A DNA stretch of 64,000 bases from Candidatus Epulonipiscioides gigas (lineage in GTDB: Bacteria; Bacillota; Clostridia; Lachnospirales; Cellulosilyticaceae), in assembly GCA_001983555.1 (NCBI GenBank), contig LJHE01000059.1:1-64000 (forward strand), in the 5' to 3' direction. Below are positions 1-8,919 of this stretch, piece by piece. The notes under the pieces are model-generated. The model was not told the origin of the DNA and did not search any database. It saw nothing but the letters and a program-made list of their open reading frames with translations. Within the stretch, counting starts at the first letter, position 1. Every line of letters begins with the position of its first letter. The translations under genes and the position numbers were made by a program.

Positions 1-737
1 GCTTGTTTTATATAAGCTGGTGTATTTGGTTTAAACACAGGAGCTCTGTAATTGCTTTTAGACGAGTCAACATATTGAACACCATTTTGTTCGCCGAGCT
101 TTTCTTTTTCTTCTACAACTTTTTCTAATTTATCTATAGTAGTATCTTGATTTTCTTTACGTTTTTCATCATTATTTTGCTCATATTTAAATGGTTCCTC
201 TGGATTAGCAGCTTTCTTTTTTAAAATTTCTACTAAGTCAGCAGATGCACCAAGATCAATTAGATCGCTATATGAATATGAAAGAGGACTTCCTTGTACT
301 TCTTCTCCGTTATCATCATAAAAAGTACATGTTATTCCTGTTGTGGTTAGTTGCATATCACCATTTACTGCATCAGCAGGAAATGGAATATAAAAACCAG
401 AGCCATCATAACGATGACGTATACCAAATGCTCTACCTGTAACAATGACCTGTGGTGAATCATCATCAAGCTCTTTTTCTAGTTGACTATCATTATATCC
501 AACAGTATTGTCATCCTCATTGAATAATTCTCTTTCATCTAATAATGCACTTTCGGTATAGTTAAAATAGCCATTATTATTAAACTGAGCTGATGAAGTA
601 AATTGTTCTAAATTTTTAGTTTCATCTGTTTGTTTTGACTGTGATTGTAGAAAATTACTGAAAATACTTTTTGATGATTTTACCTTATAAACAGAGCTAG
701 AATTATTTTGCTCAAATAAACTACTTAGAGCATTCAT
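1..737 (-). CDS. MNALSS-family hypothetical protein, 3' end cut by window edge
   Basis: Function not recognised. The reading frame is open from the ATG at 737 (ribosome binding site AAGGATG just upstream) to the left edge, so the last dozen or so residues are missing. The protein is nearly identical to the one at 23227-24003 and clearly related to the one at 22299-23075. All three share an N-terminus beginning MNALSSLF with an Asn/Ser-rich stretch, a middle part that varies, and a Lys/Glu-rich segment followed by a conserved C-terminus containing YVDSSK and PAYIKQAYYEL. There is no signal peptide or membrane segment. The mini-element at 755-1142 sits directly upstream and has displaced the native promoter region. 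Proximity to fliD allows a flagella-related guess, but nothing in the sequence proves it. Confidence 0.75.
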   Translation of the reverse strand, partial: MNALSSLFEQNNSSSVYKVKSSKSIFSNFLQSQSKQTDETKNLEQFTSSAQFNNNGYFNYTESALLDERELFNEDDNTVGYNDSQLEKELDDDSPQVIVTGRAFGIRHRYDGSGFYIPFPADAVNGDMQLTTTGITCTFYDDNGEEVQGSPLSYSYSDLIDLGASADLVEILKKKAANPEEPFKYEQNNDEKRKENQDTTIDKLEKVVEEKEKLGEQNGVQYVDSSKSNYRAPVFKPNTPAYIKQ

Positions 738-754
738 TTCAACACATCCTTTAC

Positions 755-1142
755 CAAAGCCGTAAAGCCCCTAGCTTGAGCTCTGGGGATATAAGGCTAT
801 TAAATTTTCCTTTAAAACTCTTGACATATTTTAACATATATTGTATTGTATGGATATAATACAATATAGGTGGCTGCTAGAAGTAGTCATTTCTAGTGTA
901 AAATATTCAATGCACCGAAAATGTTTCTAAAGTGAAGCACGACAAGAAAAAGTCGTAAAAACAGCGTAAAAGACTAAATGTCTTTGATATAAGGTAACAT
1001 TATATCAGCCTAGGGAACTATAATGTTCTGCCCTAGGAGGGGCAATGGCATGTCCTAAACTAAAGGTCATACTGGACTAGCAGAAATGAATTTGTCCTTT
1101 AATCACTTTAGAATCCCTCGCCTTTAGGCGTGGGAGTGTCAA
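755..1142 (+). mobile_element. Family A mini-element copy 1, IS200/IS605-type ends, no tnpB
   Basis: A 388-bp non-coding element. The left boundary follows TTTAC (750-754), a site that is uninterrupted upstream of the paralog at 22299-23075. The left end carries the hairpin CCCCTAGCTTGAGCTCTGGGG. The right end carries TCCCTCGCCTTTAGGCGTGGGA followed by GTGTCAA, the layout of IS200/IS605 right ends. Copy 2 (24021-24422) matches almost throughout, and the flanks diverge immediately after GTGTCAA. No transposase or TnpB frame is present. The interior contains several potential stems, such as TATAAGGTAACATTATA and CCTAGG repeats, so a structured RNA is plausible. Confidence 0.75.
821..849 (+). 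promoter_or_regulatory. Putative sigma-A promoter inside family A copy 1
   Basis: TTGACA at 821-826 and TATTGT at 844-849 are separated by 17 bp. The position fits a transcript running through the element toward its right end. The same arrangement occurs in copy 2 at 24090-24118. A better -10 (TATAAT at 855) lies too far from this -35, so assignment is tentative. Confidence 0.4.
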
Positions 1143-4003
1143 ATACCACCTGTATTATTAGCAAATAGGCTAGATTGAGAATTCATTTTTTGCATTGCCA
1201 TTTCCATAGCTAAAAATTGAGCTTGATATATTTCTTCTTTAGATTCCATTGTTTCTTTTGCTTTTTTAATTTCTTCATTTTGAGTTAAAATAGATTTTTC
1301 TAGCTCTAAATCATTAAATAAAAACATAGAGCTACTAGAAGTTGTTCCTTTTAATAAATCAGTAACATTATCATACAATTGTTCTGCATAACCGTCAATG
1401 TCTTTTTCTGAATCACCAACAAATAATTTCATAATTCCTTCCGAATCTTTAGTAATAGATTCTTTGAGCTTCTCCTCATTAAGTACAAGTTTACCCTTTT
1501 CAGTATATGCAGTACTTGCTTCTATTCCAATGTCATTCAAAGATTGAAATCCATCAAATTCACGAAAAACTTGCATTAAAGTATCTCGCATTCTATCTAA
1601 TAATCCTTCAATTTTAGGGTCATCTTTAAGAAGTAGACTATCTATTTTTTTGTTCCAAAGCTCTATGTCATCCTCTGACATTCCTTCTTTTTCTTCAGAA
1701 AGTAAAGGCTTGTAATCTCTATCTTCTTTCTTATATTTAACATCTGTCATTGTATTTAATTCTTCTATCAATGTATTATATGCATTTACAAAACCTTCTA
1801 TAGTTGTAAATAATTCTTCTTCATTTATAGTTTTATCTACGCTTATAACTTCTCCATCTTTAGTCACATCTTTTGCTACAAATGTAATTCCATCAAGTTT
1901 AAATACATTAGTATCAGATTCAATTTCCATACCATTGTATGTTGCTTTAGCCTTTTGTCCTACATATTCATAAGTCTTGCTTCCAACAGGATATGTTTCA
2001 TAAACAAATTTGTCCTTAATATCATCTCCATCACTATCAACTAAGTTTCTTTCAATTCCTAGACTTTCAAGTCTTTCTAAGGCATATTCAGCTTCTTTTT
2101 GTTCTCGTTCAGTCTTATCAGGGTATTTTTGATACCATTCTATAGAAAGCATTTCTGCAGATCTTATTTTAATAGTATAATCTATTTCATCAAGCAAAGC
2201 AAAAGAATTTGTATCTTCATTAAAATCAAATATTTTTTTACCATCAATTGCAGGGATGTTGTACTCTAACATATCTTGAACAGTGTCTACACATTGTAGT
2301 GGCTCATTAGGAGCTTGAACATTAAATCCTATATGAAAAGTTAAAGGCTTAGAATAAGGTCCATCATAAATGTCTATTCTATCACCAGGTTCAAAACCTA
2401 AATCTGTAAATTTGGTTGCATTATCACCGTCACCAAGAATAATTTTATCATCTTTTTCACTTTCTGGTGCTCTGATGCCAAGTTTTGATAATGTACCTGC
2501 ATCTGATTCTGTAATACTTAAAGTTTCAGCATCTGTTAGAATACTAAATGCTCCTGCACTTTCAACAAAAGTTGCATCTAATCCTATATCATTTAGTGTA
2601 TTTACCAATTTTTCAATTGTATCTGTTGGAGATAATTTTATATAATGAGAGCTACCATCTATTGTTATTTCTAAACTTCCAGTAGCTCCAAGTTCATGCA
2701 TAGTAGTTTTAGATGTAACACCTTCTTGTGCTAATGGTGAGCTCACATATTGGCTACTAGTTAATATATATCCATCTTGTATACCCATCTTACTAAGAGC
2801 CATTTGAGTGTCATTATAAGATAGAGGAGTAAAATTAGCATCATCTGCATTCTTTTTTTCTAATTTAATAGGAGTCATATCTCCAGTCATACCTGAAAAA
2901 TCAGGTTCTCCTGTATCTTGATCAAATTCAATGCCAAATTTATCTAAAGTAGTTCTAATATTAGCACTTCCATTAAATTCATGTTCTGTTGCTCCTATTG
3001 TCAACTTATAAGTTGCGCCCAAACCTATAGAAGACATTGTGGCATCAGTAGCTGGTGTTTTTCTTTCTTCTGTCTCCCAATCAGTTTTTGAAATAACTCC
3101 AATTTTGTCTAACAATTTTGTTGTTGCATCAGTTAATTCATTAACTTCAGTAGTGGCAGTGTTATCTTTAACTTCTTCATACGTAATCTCGTACGTTTTG
3201 TGGTCATTTTTGTCGAAATCTTTAGGTTCACCTTTTAATGCTGTAATGGTATATTTTGATATTCCTTTATCATTAATGTCTGAAAAATTAAATTGCCCCG
3301 TTTCTTCATCAAAATTAATATCAATCCCCTTTTCATTAAATGCATTCTCTAGATCAGCTATAGTTTCAATTCTTTCATGCCGTGCAAATACTGGACCTGG
3401 ATTTGCTGAATCATTAGGTAAATTATTAAAATCATATTCAATGCGACTAGTATCGTTATTTATATAATAACCTGATGAATCTGTTTTAGGACTGCTCTGA
3501 GAAATAGCCGTTTTATCTCGATAATGAAATTTAGCTGTAGTAAATTTAATATCTGTCTCAATACCATCATTATCAGTAAATCTAAAACCATCTAAATGAC
3601 TAAATCCTAAATCTTTAATAAGATGTGTAGTTTTATCCATTGTTGTAGATCCAATTCTACCTGTTTGTATAACAATTGGTTTTGCAAGTTGCTCAACTGT
3701 AATTTGATCACCTGTTTTACCACCACCTGTAACATCTACTATATTTGGATTTGATGTAGAAGTTTCAGATGCACTAAATGTTGATTGAAGCCTAAGTTTC
3801 CTTATTTGGTCGTCATAGAAATCAACCACTTTTGTATTAACTTCTCTATATTTTTCCAATTTGAGCTCCATTAATAACTTTTCTTTTTGCTCATTGTCAT
3901 ATTTACTTTTATAGGTTGCAACCATTGCTGTAATCATAGCGTCTGTATCCATACCAGATGCTAATCCACTAAACGATAGTCCTGATGCGCTTATACTGCT
4001 CAT
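1139..4003 (-). CDS. fliD: Flagellar hook-associated protein 2 (filament cap) FliD
   Basis: FliD caps the growing flagellar filament and helps flagellin subunits fold. The N-terminus has the typical SGLASGMDTDAMI signature followed by a coiled-coil segment (HAP2 N domain). The C-terminal 250 residues contain the HAP2 C domain with the pattern LxFNDLELEKSI and a final coiled coil. The middle is unusually long (954 residues against a usual 450-700) and contains repeated LGATYKLTIG / LGATGSLEIT-like units of the flagellin_IN type, which probably form exposed loops. The start has a good AAGGAGAC site. The stop codon TGA lies inside the right end of the mini-element at 755-1142, so the native C-terminus may have been changed by that insertion. 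No other flagellar gene is in view. Confidence 0.9.
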   Translation of the reverse strand: MSSISASGLSFSGLASGMDTDAMITAMVATYKSKYDNEQKEKLLMELKLEKYREVNTKVVDFYDDQIRKLRLQSTFSASETSTSNPNIVDVTGGGKTGDQITVEQLAKPIVIQTGRIGSTTMDKTTHLIKDLGFSHLDGFRFTDNDGIETDIKFTTAKFHYRDKTAISQSSPKTDSSGYYINNDTSRIEYDFNNLPNDSANPGPVFARHERIETIADLENAFNEKGIDINFDEETGQFNFSDINDKGISKYTITALKGEPKDFDKNDHKTYEITYEEVKDNTATTEVNELTDATTKLLDKIGVISKTDWETEERKTPATDATMSSIGLGATYKLTIGATEHEFNGSANIRTTLDKFGIEFDQDTGEPDFSGMTGDMTPIKLEKKNADDANFTPLSYNDTQMALSKMGIQDGYILTSSQYVSSPLAQEGVTSKTTMHELGATGSLEITIDGSSHYIKLSPTDTIEKLVNTLNDIGLDATFVESAGAFSILTDAETLSITESDAGTLSKLGIRAPESEKDDKIILGDGDNATKFTDLGFEPGDRIDIYDGPYSKPLTFHIGFNVQAPNEPLQCVDTVQDMLEYNIPAIDGKKIFDFNEDTNSFALLDEIDYTIKIRSAEMLSIEWYQKYPDKTEREQKEAEYALERLESLGIERNLVDSDGDDIKDKFVYETYPVGSKTYEYVGQKAKATYNGMEIESDTNVFKLDGITFVAKDVTKDGEVISVDKTINEEELFTTIEGFVNAYNTLIEELNTMTDVKYKKEDRDYKPLLSEEKEGMSEDDIELWNKKIDSLLLKDDPKIEGLLDRMRDTLMQVFREFDGFQSLNDIGIEASTAYTEKGKLVLNEEKLKESITKDSEGIMKLFVGDSEKDIDGYAEQLYDNVTDLLKGTTSSSSMFLFNDLELEKSILTQNEEIKKAKETMESKEEIYQAQFLAMEMAMQKMNSQSSLFANNTGGI

Positions 4004-4225
4004 ATTCTAGTCTCCTTTGTAAGTTAAGTTATAAATTGTGTCGTAAATTATATCGACAAAAAATGCTAAAAAGTTGATTAGCAAAGAGCAATTATCACTT
4101 TGATAATTATGGAAACAAATTTTAAAAATGTACTTGTAATTTTAGTTAAAAAATGCTAAAATTTGTAAGTATAAAATTATTAAAAAATTAGCACTTTTAA
4201 ATTTTTCTATATTATGGAGGTCATT

Positions 4226-5995
4226 ATGACGAAAATTACTAAACATTTTGATTTTGTAGTTGTTGGAGGAGGTATTTCTGGACTATGTATGGCGATATCT
4301 GCTGCACGTAATGGAGTTAAAACTGCGCTTGTGCAAAATAGAGCAATGCTCGGCGGAAATGCGAGCAGTGAAATGCGTGTTCATGTAAATGGAGCAGGTC
4401 GTGGCGGTCAATTTAGAAATGCAATCGAATCTGGAATAATTTTAGAAATACTTATGGCAAATAAAATAGTAAATCCTGAAAGCTCATATCATATTTGGGA
4501 CACAGTGATGTGGGAGAAAGCCAAATTTCAAGAAAATCTTGAATTATTTTTAAATACTCATATGAATGAAGTTATTACTGAAAATAATAAAATATTAAAA
4601 GTAAAAGCTCTTCAATCTACAACAGAAATAGAATATACTTTTGAAGCTAAATATTTTGCGGATACAACTGGAGATGGAATGCTCGCATATCTTGCTGGAG
4701 CAGACTATACAATTGGTCATGAAGCACGTGATACATATGGCGAATCACTTGCTCCTGTTGAGGCAAATAAGCATGTAATGGGTAGCTCTTGTTTATTTTC
4801 TATGAAAGATTCGGGAGTTAAAACTCCATTTAAACGTCCTGAATGGGCATACGAATATACAAAAGAAATGCTTGGTAAGCGAGGTATCCCTGAACTTACT
4901 CATGGTTATTGGTGGATAGAGCTTGATGGTGAAATTTCTGAAAGTGAAGATATCAGAACAGAGCTTATAAAATATTTATATGGCGTATTTGATTATATTA
5001 AAAATAGCGATCATTTTCCAAAAGAAGAAACGGAAAATCTTGTTATAGATTGGATAAGCTCTATTGCTGGAAAACGTGAATCAAGAAGAATTTATGGTGA
5101 CTATGTATTAAACCAAAATGATATAGATAAATCTGTAAGATTTCCTGATGCTGTTGCCTATGGTGGTTGGACAATGGATGACCATTCAGTTGGTGGTATA
5201 AAATCTATTAATCCACAAGAGCGTGGAACAATTTGGCATGAGATAACTGATATTTATACAATTCCTTATAGATGTTTATACAGTAGAAATATTGAAAACT
5301 TATATATTGGTGGTAGATGTATGAGTGCATCACATATGGCAATGAGCTCTGCTCGTGTTATGGCAACAGGTGCTACTATGGCTCAAGCAGTTGGTGTTGC
5401 AGTGTCAATTGCTCTTCGTGAAAATATTTCTCCAAGACAAGTGGGTGAACATATTGATGAGCTCCAACAAAGACTTATTAGACAGGACTGCTATATTCCA
5501 GGTATTGTCGCAAGAGATGACTATGACCTTGTGAAAAAAGATGAAGTTGTTATAACTGCTTCTTCTAATATTGAAGGTGGCGAGCCTACAAACATTAATG
5601 GCGATTATGCAAGACGAGTTGACGATGAGCAACATTGTTGGATTTCTGATGAAATGAATGGTGAAGAATGGATTAATATTAATTTCAACAAAGAAATTAA
5701 AGCAAAAGAAGTAGTTTTAAGATTTGACCCTAACTTTAGTTGCACTCTAATTCCAACGCAATCTCATCGCACTAAGGCAAGACAACCAGTGGCGATGCCT
5801 CCTGTTCTTGTAAAAGACTATGTTGTATTATGTGAAAAAGATGGAAAACTTGTTAAAGAGATTGAAGTAAATAATAATTTCCAAAGAGTTAATACGCTTG
5901 ATGTAACAGGAGCGTCATTTGACAATCTTAAAGTAATTGTTAAATCAACTTATGGAGATAAACACGCTAGAATTTTTGATATAAGAGTTTATTAA
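4226..5995 (+). CDS. FAD-dependent oxidoreductase with C-terminal beta-sandwich
   Basis: Probable flavoprotein of the FAD_oxidored group often found with polysaccharide-degrading genes; substrate unknown. The N-terminal dinucleotide-binding motif is VVVGGGISGLCMAISAARNG, and further on ADTTGDGMLAYLAGA and the conserved LYIGGRCMSASHMAM-type segment (near residue 370) support FAD binding. The last 120 residues look like a discoidin or sugar-binding beta-sandwich. The start is placed at the second in-frame ATG (4226) because GGAGG ends six bases before it; the earlier ATG at 4214 overlaps that site. The protein has about 589 residues, no signal peptide, and is monocistronic with its own terminator downstream. 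Confidence 0.8.
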   Translation: MTKITKHFDFVVVGGGISGLCMAISAARNGVKTALVQNRAMLGGNASSEMRVHVNGAGRGGQFRNAIESGIILEILMANKIVNPESSYHIWDTVMWEKAKFQENLELFLNTHMNEVITENNKILKVKALQSTTEIEYTFEAKYFADTTGDGMLAYLAGADYTIGHEARDTYGESLAPVEANKHVMGSSCLFSMKDSGVKTPFKRPEWAYEYTKEMLGKRGIPELTHGYWWIELDGEISESEDIRTELIKYLYGVFDYIKNSDHFPKEETENLVIDWISSIAGKRESRRIYGDYVLNQNDIDKSVRFPDAVAYGGWTMDDHSVGGIKSINPQERGTIWHEITDIYTIPYRCLYSRNIENLYIGGRCMSASHMAMSSARVMATGATMAQAVGVAVSIALRENISPRQVGEHIDELQQRLIRQDCYIPGIVARDDYDLVKKDEVVITASSNIEGGEPTNINGDYARRVDDEQHCWISDEMNGEEWININFNKEIKAKEVVLRFDPNFSCTLIPTQSHRTKARQPVAMPPVLVKDYVVLCEKDGKLVKEIEVNNNFQRVNTLDVTGASFDNLKVIVKSTYGDKHARIFDIRVY

Positions 5996-6004
5996 TCATT
6001 TTTT

Positions 6005-6034
6005 ATCCCGCTTTTTATTCATCATAAGCGGGAT
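6005..6034 (+). terminator. Rho-independent terminator of the FAD oxidoreductase gene
   Basis: ATCCCGCTT and AAGCGGGAT form a perfect nine-base stem with a 12-base loop, followed by a T run. It lies just after the stop codon at 5995. Confidence 0.85.
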
Positions 6035-6049
6035 TTTTAATTTTTTTAT

Positions 6050-6784
6050 TTAAAAAATTATATTAAATAAGAGAATGAAAATAGTTGCCATCCAAACATG
6101 CTCTTTAAGAGAAGTTTTTTTATAAAAAGAGCAACATAAAGTTAAAAATTTAGTATAAAGATTTTTTTCCGTTTGTGTTGGTTCTTTTTCTAATTCCTTT
6201 TGCTCTAGTATTTTTTCTAATTGTTGTTGAGCTTGTAATATATTTTCTATTTTATGGAACATTTGCTCAAATGTTTGTTTATATTCTGAATTTTGATTTT
6301 TTATATCACCACTTAAATCTTCAAATTTAGAACTTACAATATTCATTTGAATTTGGTTATTTTGAGCAGTTTGTTTGGTTTCTTGAGTCAGATTATTATT
6401 AAAAACTATTTTTTCTTTTAAATTCTCTAAATCATTAATTTCTTGTTGAGCAAGAGTTTTTAATTCTTCTATAGAAATTGGGAAATATGTAGTAACAGTT
6501 TCTTCAATAGAGCTCATAAAATTTTGTATATATAATTGTTGATTTTTTACTTCTTCAAAATATTGTTTTAGTTCTATTGTAGATATCGAAAAAATTTCTT
6601 CCATAGATGTCAAAATATTTTGAATTAATGGATCGTTATTTTCAGTTTCGTTTAAATATTGCTTTAAATCTGCTGTAGATATTGAAAAATTATCTTCAAT
6701 AGATATCAAAGTATTTTGCAATAAAAATTGTTGATTTTCTACTTCATTTAAATGTTTTTTTAAAATTAATAAATTTTCTACCAT
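6050..6784 (-). CDS. Tail-anchored coiled-coil protein with three 32-residue repeats
   Basis: Function not recognised. Residues 8-105 consist of three copies of a roughly 32-residue unit (LKKHLNEVENQQ..., LKQYLNETENND..., LKQYFEEVKNQQ...), each holding a QN...SIE or SME motif and ending in an SIS/PIS element. A long coiled coil follows (about residues 110-200, rich in Q, E, K and N). The last 17 residues (MATIFILLFNIIF) form a single hydrophobic segment, so the protein is likely anchored in a membrane by its C-terminus with the coiled coil in the cytoplasm. An AGGAGATG site precedes the ATG. The repeats suggest a structural or scaffold role. Confidence 0.6.
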   Translation of the reverse strand: MVENLLILKKHLNEVENQQFLLQNTLISIEDNFSISTADLKQYLNETENNDPLIQNILTSMEEIFSISTIELKQYFEEVKNQQLYIQNFMSSIEETVTTYFPISIEELKTLAQQEINDLENLKEKIVFNNNLTQETKQTAQNNQIQMNIVSSKFEDLSGDIKNQNSEYKQTFEQMFHKIENILQAQQQLEKILEQKELEKEPTQTEKNLYTKFLTLCCSFYKKTSLKEHVWMATIFILLFNIIF

Positions 6785-6867
6785 ATGTACATCTCCTTTG
6801 ATTATTTGTAAATTAAGAAAAAATCACCTTTCTGATAGTTTTTTATATCAAAAAGATGATTAAATTT

Positions 6868-7839
6868 TTAATTTGATTGCGGTTCAGTATCTAACATAAA
6901 TACTGAAAAATGATTTGTTTTAAAAGTTAAATCACTACTATTATTTGTAAATATTGTAGGTAATGTTTCCAAGTATCCTTTTCTATTTACAGCAAAAGTT
7001 TTAGCTGTATTTGAGTCATTGCCTTCAGGCATATCATATGCTACTTTTATTTCAAAATCATTTATAAAATTTTCGAGCTCTTTGCTATTTGCTTCAACAA
7101 TTATATCATAAGCAAATCTAGTTCCAATTATATCTTGTTGTCTTGAAGTTAAATCTAATCCTTGATTAGAAATTATATTAAATGAAAGATAATCATTTTT
7201 AGTTTTTTTACTTAATTCATAAAGTAAATCATAATCTAATATAAAACTACCTAAATTTGTATTTATTTCAATGGAAGAGTCTTTATTATCTAAAATTTGA
7301 AATAATGTGTTAGCATCCAAATCAATTTCAACAGCGTAAGCTTCAGCTGGATTATTAACATCTATATCTAAAATTGGCACACTTTTTTCTTCTTTAGCTT
7401 CTTTTAATAAAGTCTCAATAGCAAGTTCAAGTATATCATCTGGAATACGAGCTGTAGATTTTCCTTCTAAAAGATTTTTATCTTTTACATCTAATTGTAG
7501 TGTAGTTATATTATTTTTAGTTTTTAGTCTATCTATTTCAAATTCATCTTCTGGTTCTAAAAGAATTTCTTCTGTGTATTCTTCTTGATATTGTTCATCA
7601 TAAATAATATCAAGCATCATATCATCATCTAAATTAGGAAAATTTTCATCTGGAATTGAAGGTAATAAATCATCATTTATTTTATATGTAAATAAATCTT
7701 CTGAGATACATAACATTTCTGAATTATTTATTGGATTTGTAATTTTAGTTAATTCTTCACCATACAAATAATTTGTTGTTAAAGTCAGAGGTTGTAATAA
7801 TAATGATCCAATTATTAAAAGATTAAGGTTTTTTGACAT
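6868..7839 (-). CDS. Secreted acidic protein of unknown function
   Basis: The first 28 residues form a signal peptide (basic MSKN start, hydrophobic LLIIGSLLLQPLTL, then a probable cleavage site near YGEE). The mature part is acidic, with a stretch of Asp/Glu-rich sequence at residues 60-100. Its final 60 residues contain the pattern NTAKTFAVNRKGYLETLPT and FKTNHFSVFML, which resembles the closing beta-strand module of several clostridial surface proteins. No catalytic motif is visible and no cell-wall anchor (LPxTG or SLH) is present. It follows a GGGGG-type ribosome binding site. Probably exported; role unknown. Confidence 0.55.
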   Translation of the reverse strand: MSKNLNLLIIGSLLLQPLTLTTNYLYGEELTKITNPINNSEMLCISEDLFTYKINDDLLPSIPDENFPNLDDDMMLDIIYDEQYQEEYTEEILLEPEDEFEIDRLKTKNNITTLQLDVKDKNLLEGKSTARIPDDILELAIETLLKEAKEEKSVPILDIDVNNPAEAYAVEIDLDANTLFQILDNKDSSIEINTNLGSFILDYDLLYELSKKTKNDYLSFNIISNQGLDLTSRQQDIIGTRFAYDIIVEANSKELENFINDFEIKVAYDMPEGNDSNTAKTFAVNRKGYLETLPTIFTNNSSDLTFKTNHFSVFMLDTEPQSN

Positions 7840-8238
7840 TGTATTTATCCCCCTTTTACTAATACTTGTTTATTATATACTAATACTTGTCCATTATATA
7901 CGCCCCCCTTCTAAATGTCAAGAAAAATTTTCCAATAAAACATAATTATTAATATTTTTGTGCATGAATATATATATTCATTGTAATTTGTTTAATTTTT
8001 TGTATAATATAATTATAAAAATTTTTATGTTATTAGTAAATATTTTGTTTTTTTTATGTATAAAATAGATATTCTATTTTAAATTGTAACTTGGAAATTT
8101 CATATACTTTACTTAATTATCATTTCATTTAGATTTATAAGATTATGTGATACAATAAATTACGGTTGGAATACCTATAAATAGAGAAATAGCAGATAGC
8201 ATATTATAAAACATTAGATATTAATAGGAGGAATAGAT
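7840..8238. other. 400-bp gene-free stretch with a tandem 21-bp direct repeat
   Basis: This gap lies between two divergently transcribed genes, the secreted protein (minus) and a GNAT gene (plus). At 7858-7899 two adjacent 21-bp units (ACTAATACTTGT followed by TT or CC and ATTATAT) differ at two positions; they sit just upstream of the secreted-protein gene and could be an operator. A run of C (CGCCCCCC) follows. The rest is AT-rich without visible open frames. Confidence 0.5.
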
Positions 8239-8736
8239 ATGTTTATTAGACAACTATGTTGCAATGATGGAGAAATACTAAAAAAAATTAGGCATGAAGC
8301 TCTTAAAAATTCTCCTGAAGCCTTTGGTTCATCTTATGAAGAAGAGATAAAAAATGATACGCTAATATACTCTGATAGACTAAAAAACAAGAATAATTAT
8401 TTTTTTGGTGCATTTGAAGATGATGAAATTATTGGTATTATTTGTATAACAAAGAACAGTCGAGTAAAATTAGCTCATAGAGCTGTAATTACTAGTTTTT
8501 ATGTTTGTCCAATGTATAGAGGGACTGGTATAGGCAAAAAACTATTATCTGCTACAATTCAAAAAGCTTACGATTTAAAAATTATTGAACAAGTAGAATT
8601 ACAAGTTGTGACAGAGCAATATCCTGCAATTTATTTGTATGCATCAATGGGATTTGAAGTATATGGCACAGAATTTCATTCTATGAAATTAAAGGAAAAG
8701 TATTATAACGAATATTATATGATGAAAAAGCTTTAA
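8239..8736 (+). CDS. GNAT family N-acetyltransferase
   Basis: Transfers an acetyl group from acetyl-CoA to an unknown amine. The acetyl-CoA-binding motif A is visible as VCPMYRGTGIGKKLL around residues 93-107, matching the R/Q-x-x-G-x-G/A rule, and the C-terminal half has the usual YASMGFEVYG segment. The length of 165 residues is normal for the family. The N-terminal part (RHEALKNSPEAFGSSYEEE) resembles small cytosolic GNATs of Bacillota. AGGAGG precedes the ATG at a good distance. It is transcribed alone; substrate cannot be inferred from the neighbours. Confidence 0.8.
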   Translation: MFIRQLCCNDGEILKKIRHEALKNSPEAFGSSYEEEIKNDTLIYSDRLKNKNNYFFGAFEDDEIIGIICITKNSRVKLAHRAVITSFYVCPMYRGTGIGKKLLSATIQKAYDLKIIEQVELQVVTEQYPAIYLYASMGFEVYGTEFHSMKLKEKYYNEYYMMKKL

Positions 8737-8744
8737 CTAAAAAA

Positions 8745-8878
8745 GGCAAGAATTCTCCTTTCTCTGAACCATTCCATTAGTTAAAGGTGCCACATCCCAC
8801 CACACCGCCTCTTGCTAGGTAACTCAAGGGTGGTTTATGGGAGGCTTTGGAGGCTTTGAGTTTAAAGTACTGTGACTA
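8745..8878 (-). repeat. Family D structured repeat, copy 1
   Basis: The right edge (8861-8878, TTTAAAGTACTGTGACTA) is the reverse complement of the left edge of the copies at 14683 and 22102. The interior contains CCACC-rich and GGTGG-rich stretches able to pair, and a short tandem GGAGGCTTT repeat. Core pieces such as ACCACCCTTG on the reverse strand resemble the same part of the 22102 copy. No open frame is present. It lies between convergent genes. Confidence 0.45.
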
Positions 8879-8919
8879 TATCAAACTAATTATTATTTAG
8901 CTCGATAGCCACTTCTTAA

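Noticed and set aside
755-1142. Group I intron (IStron) identity for family A
   Set aside because: A stretch like AAAAGACTAAATGTC recalls the R element of group I introns and IStrons do carry IS605 ends, but I could not find a matching S element to form P7, and the element lies outside coding sequence in both copies.
2370-3467. Two plus-strand frames antisense to fliD
   Set aside because: No ribosome binding sites, no recognisable protein features, and full overlap with a confident gene.
4214-4226. Upstream ATG of the FAD oxidoreductase
   Set aside because: It overlaps the GGAGG site that is well placed for the ATG at 4226.
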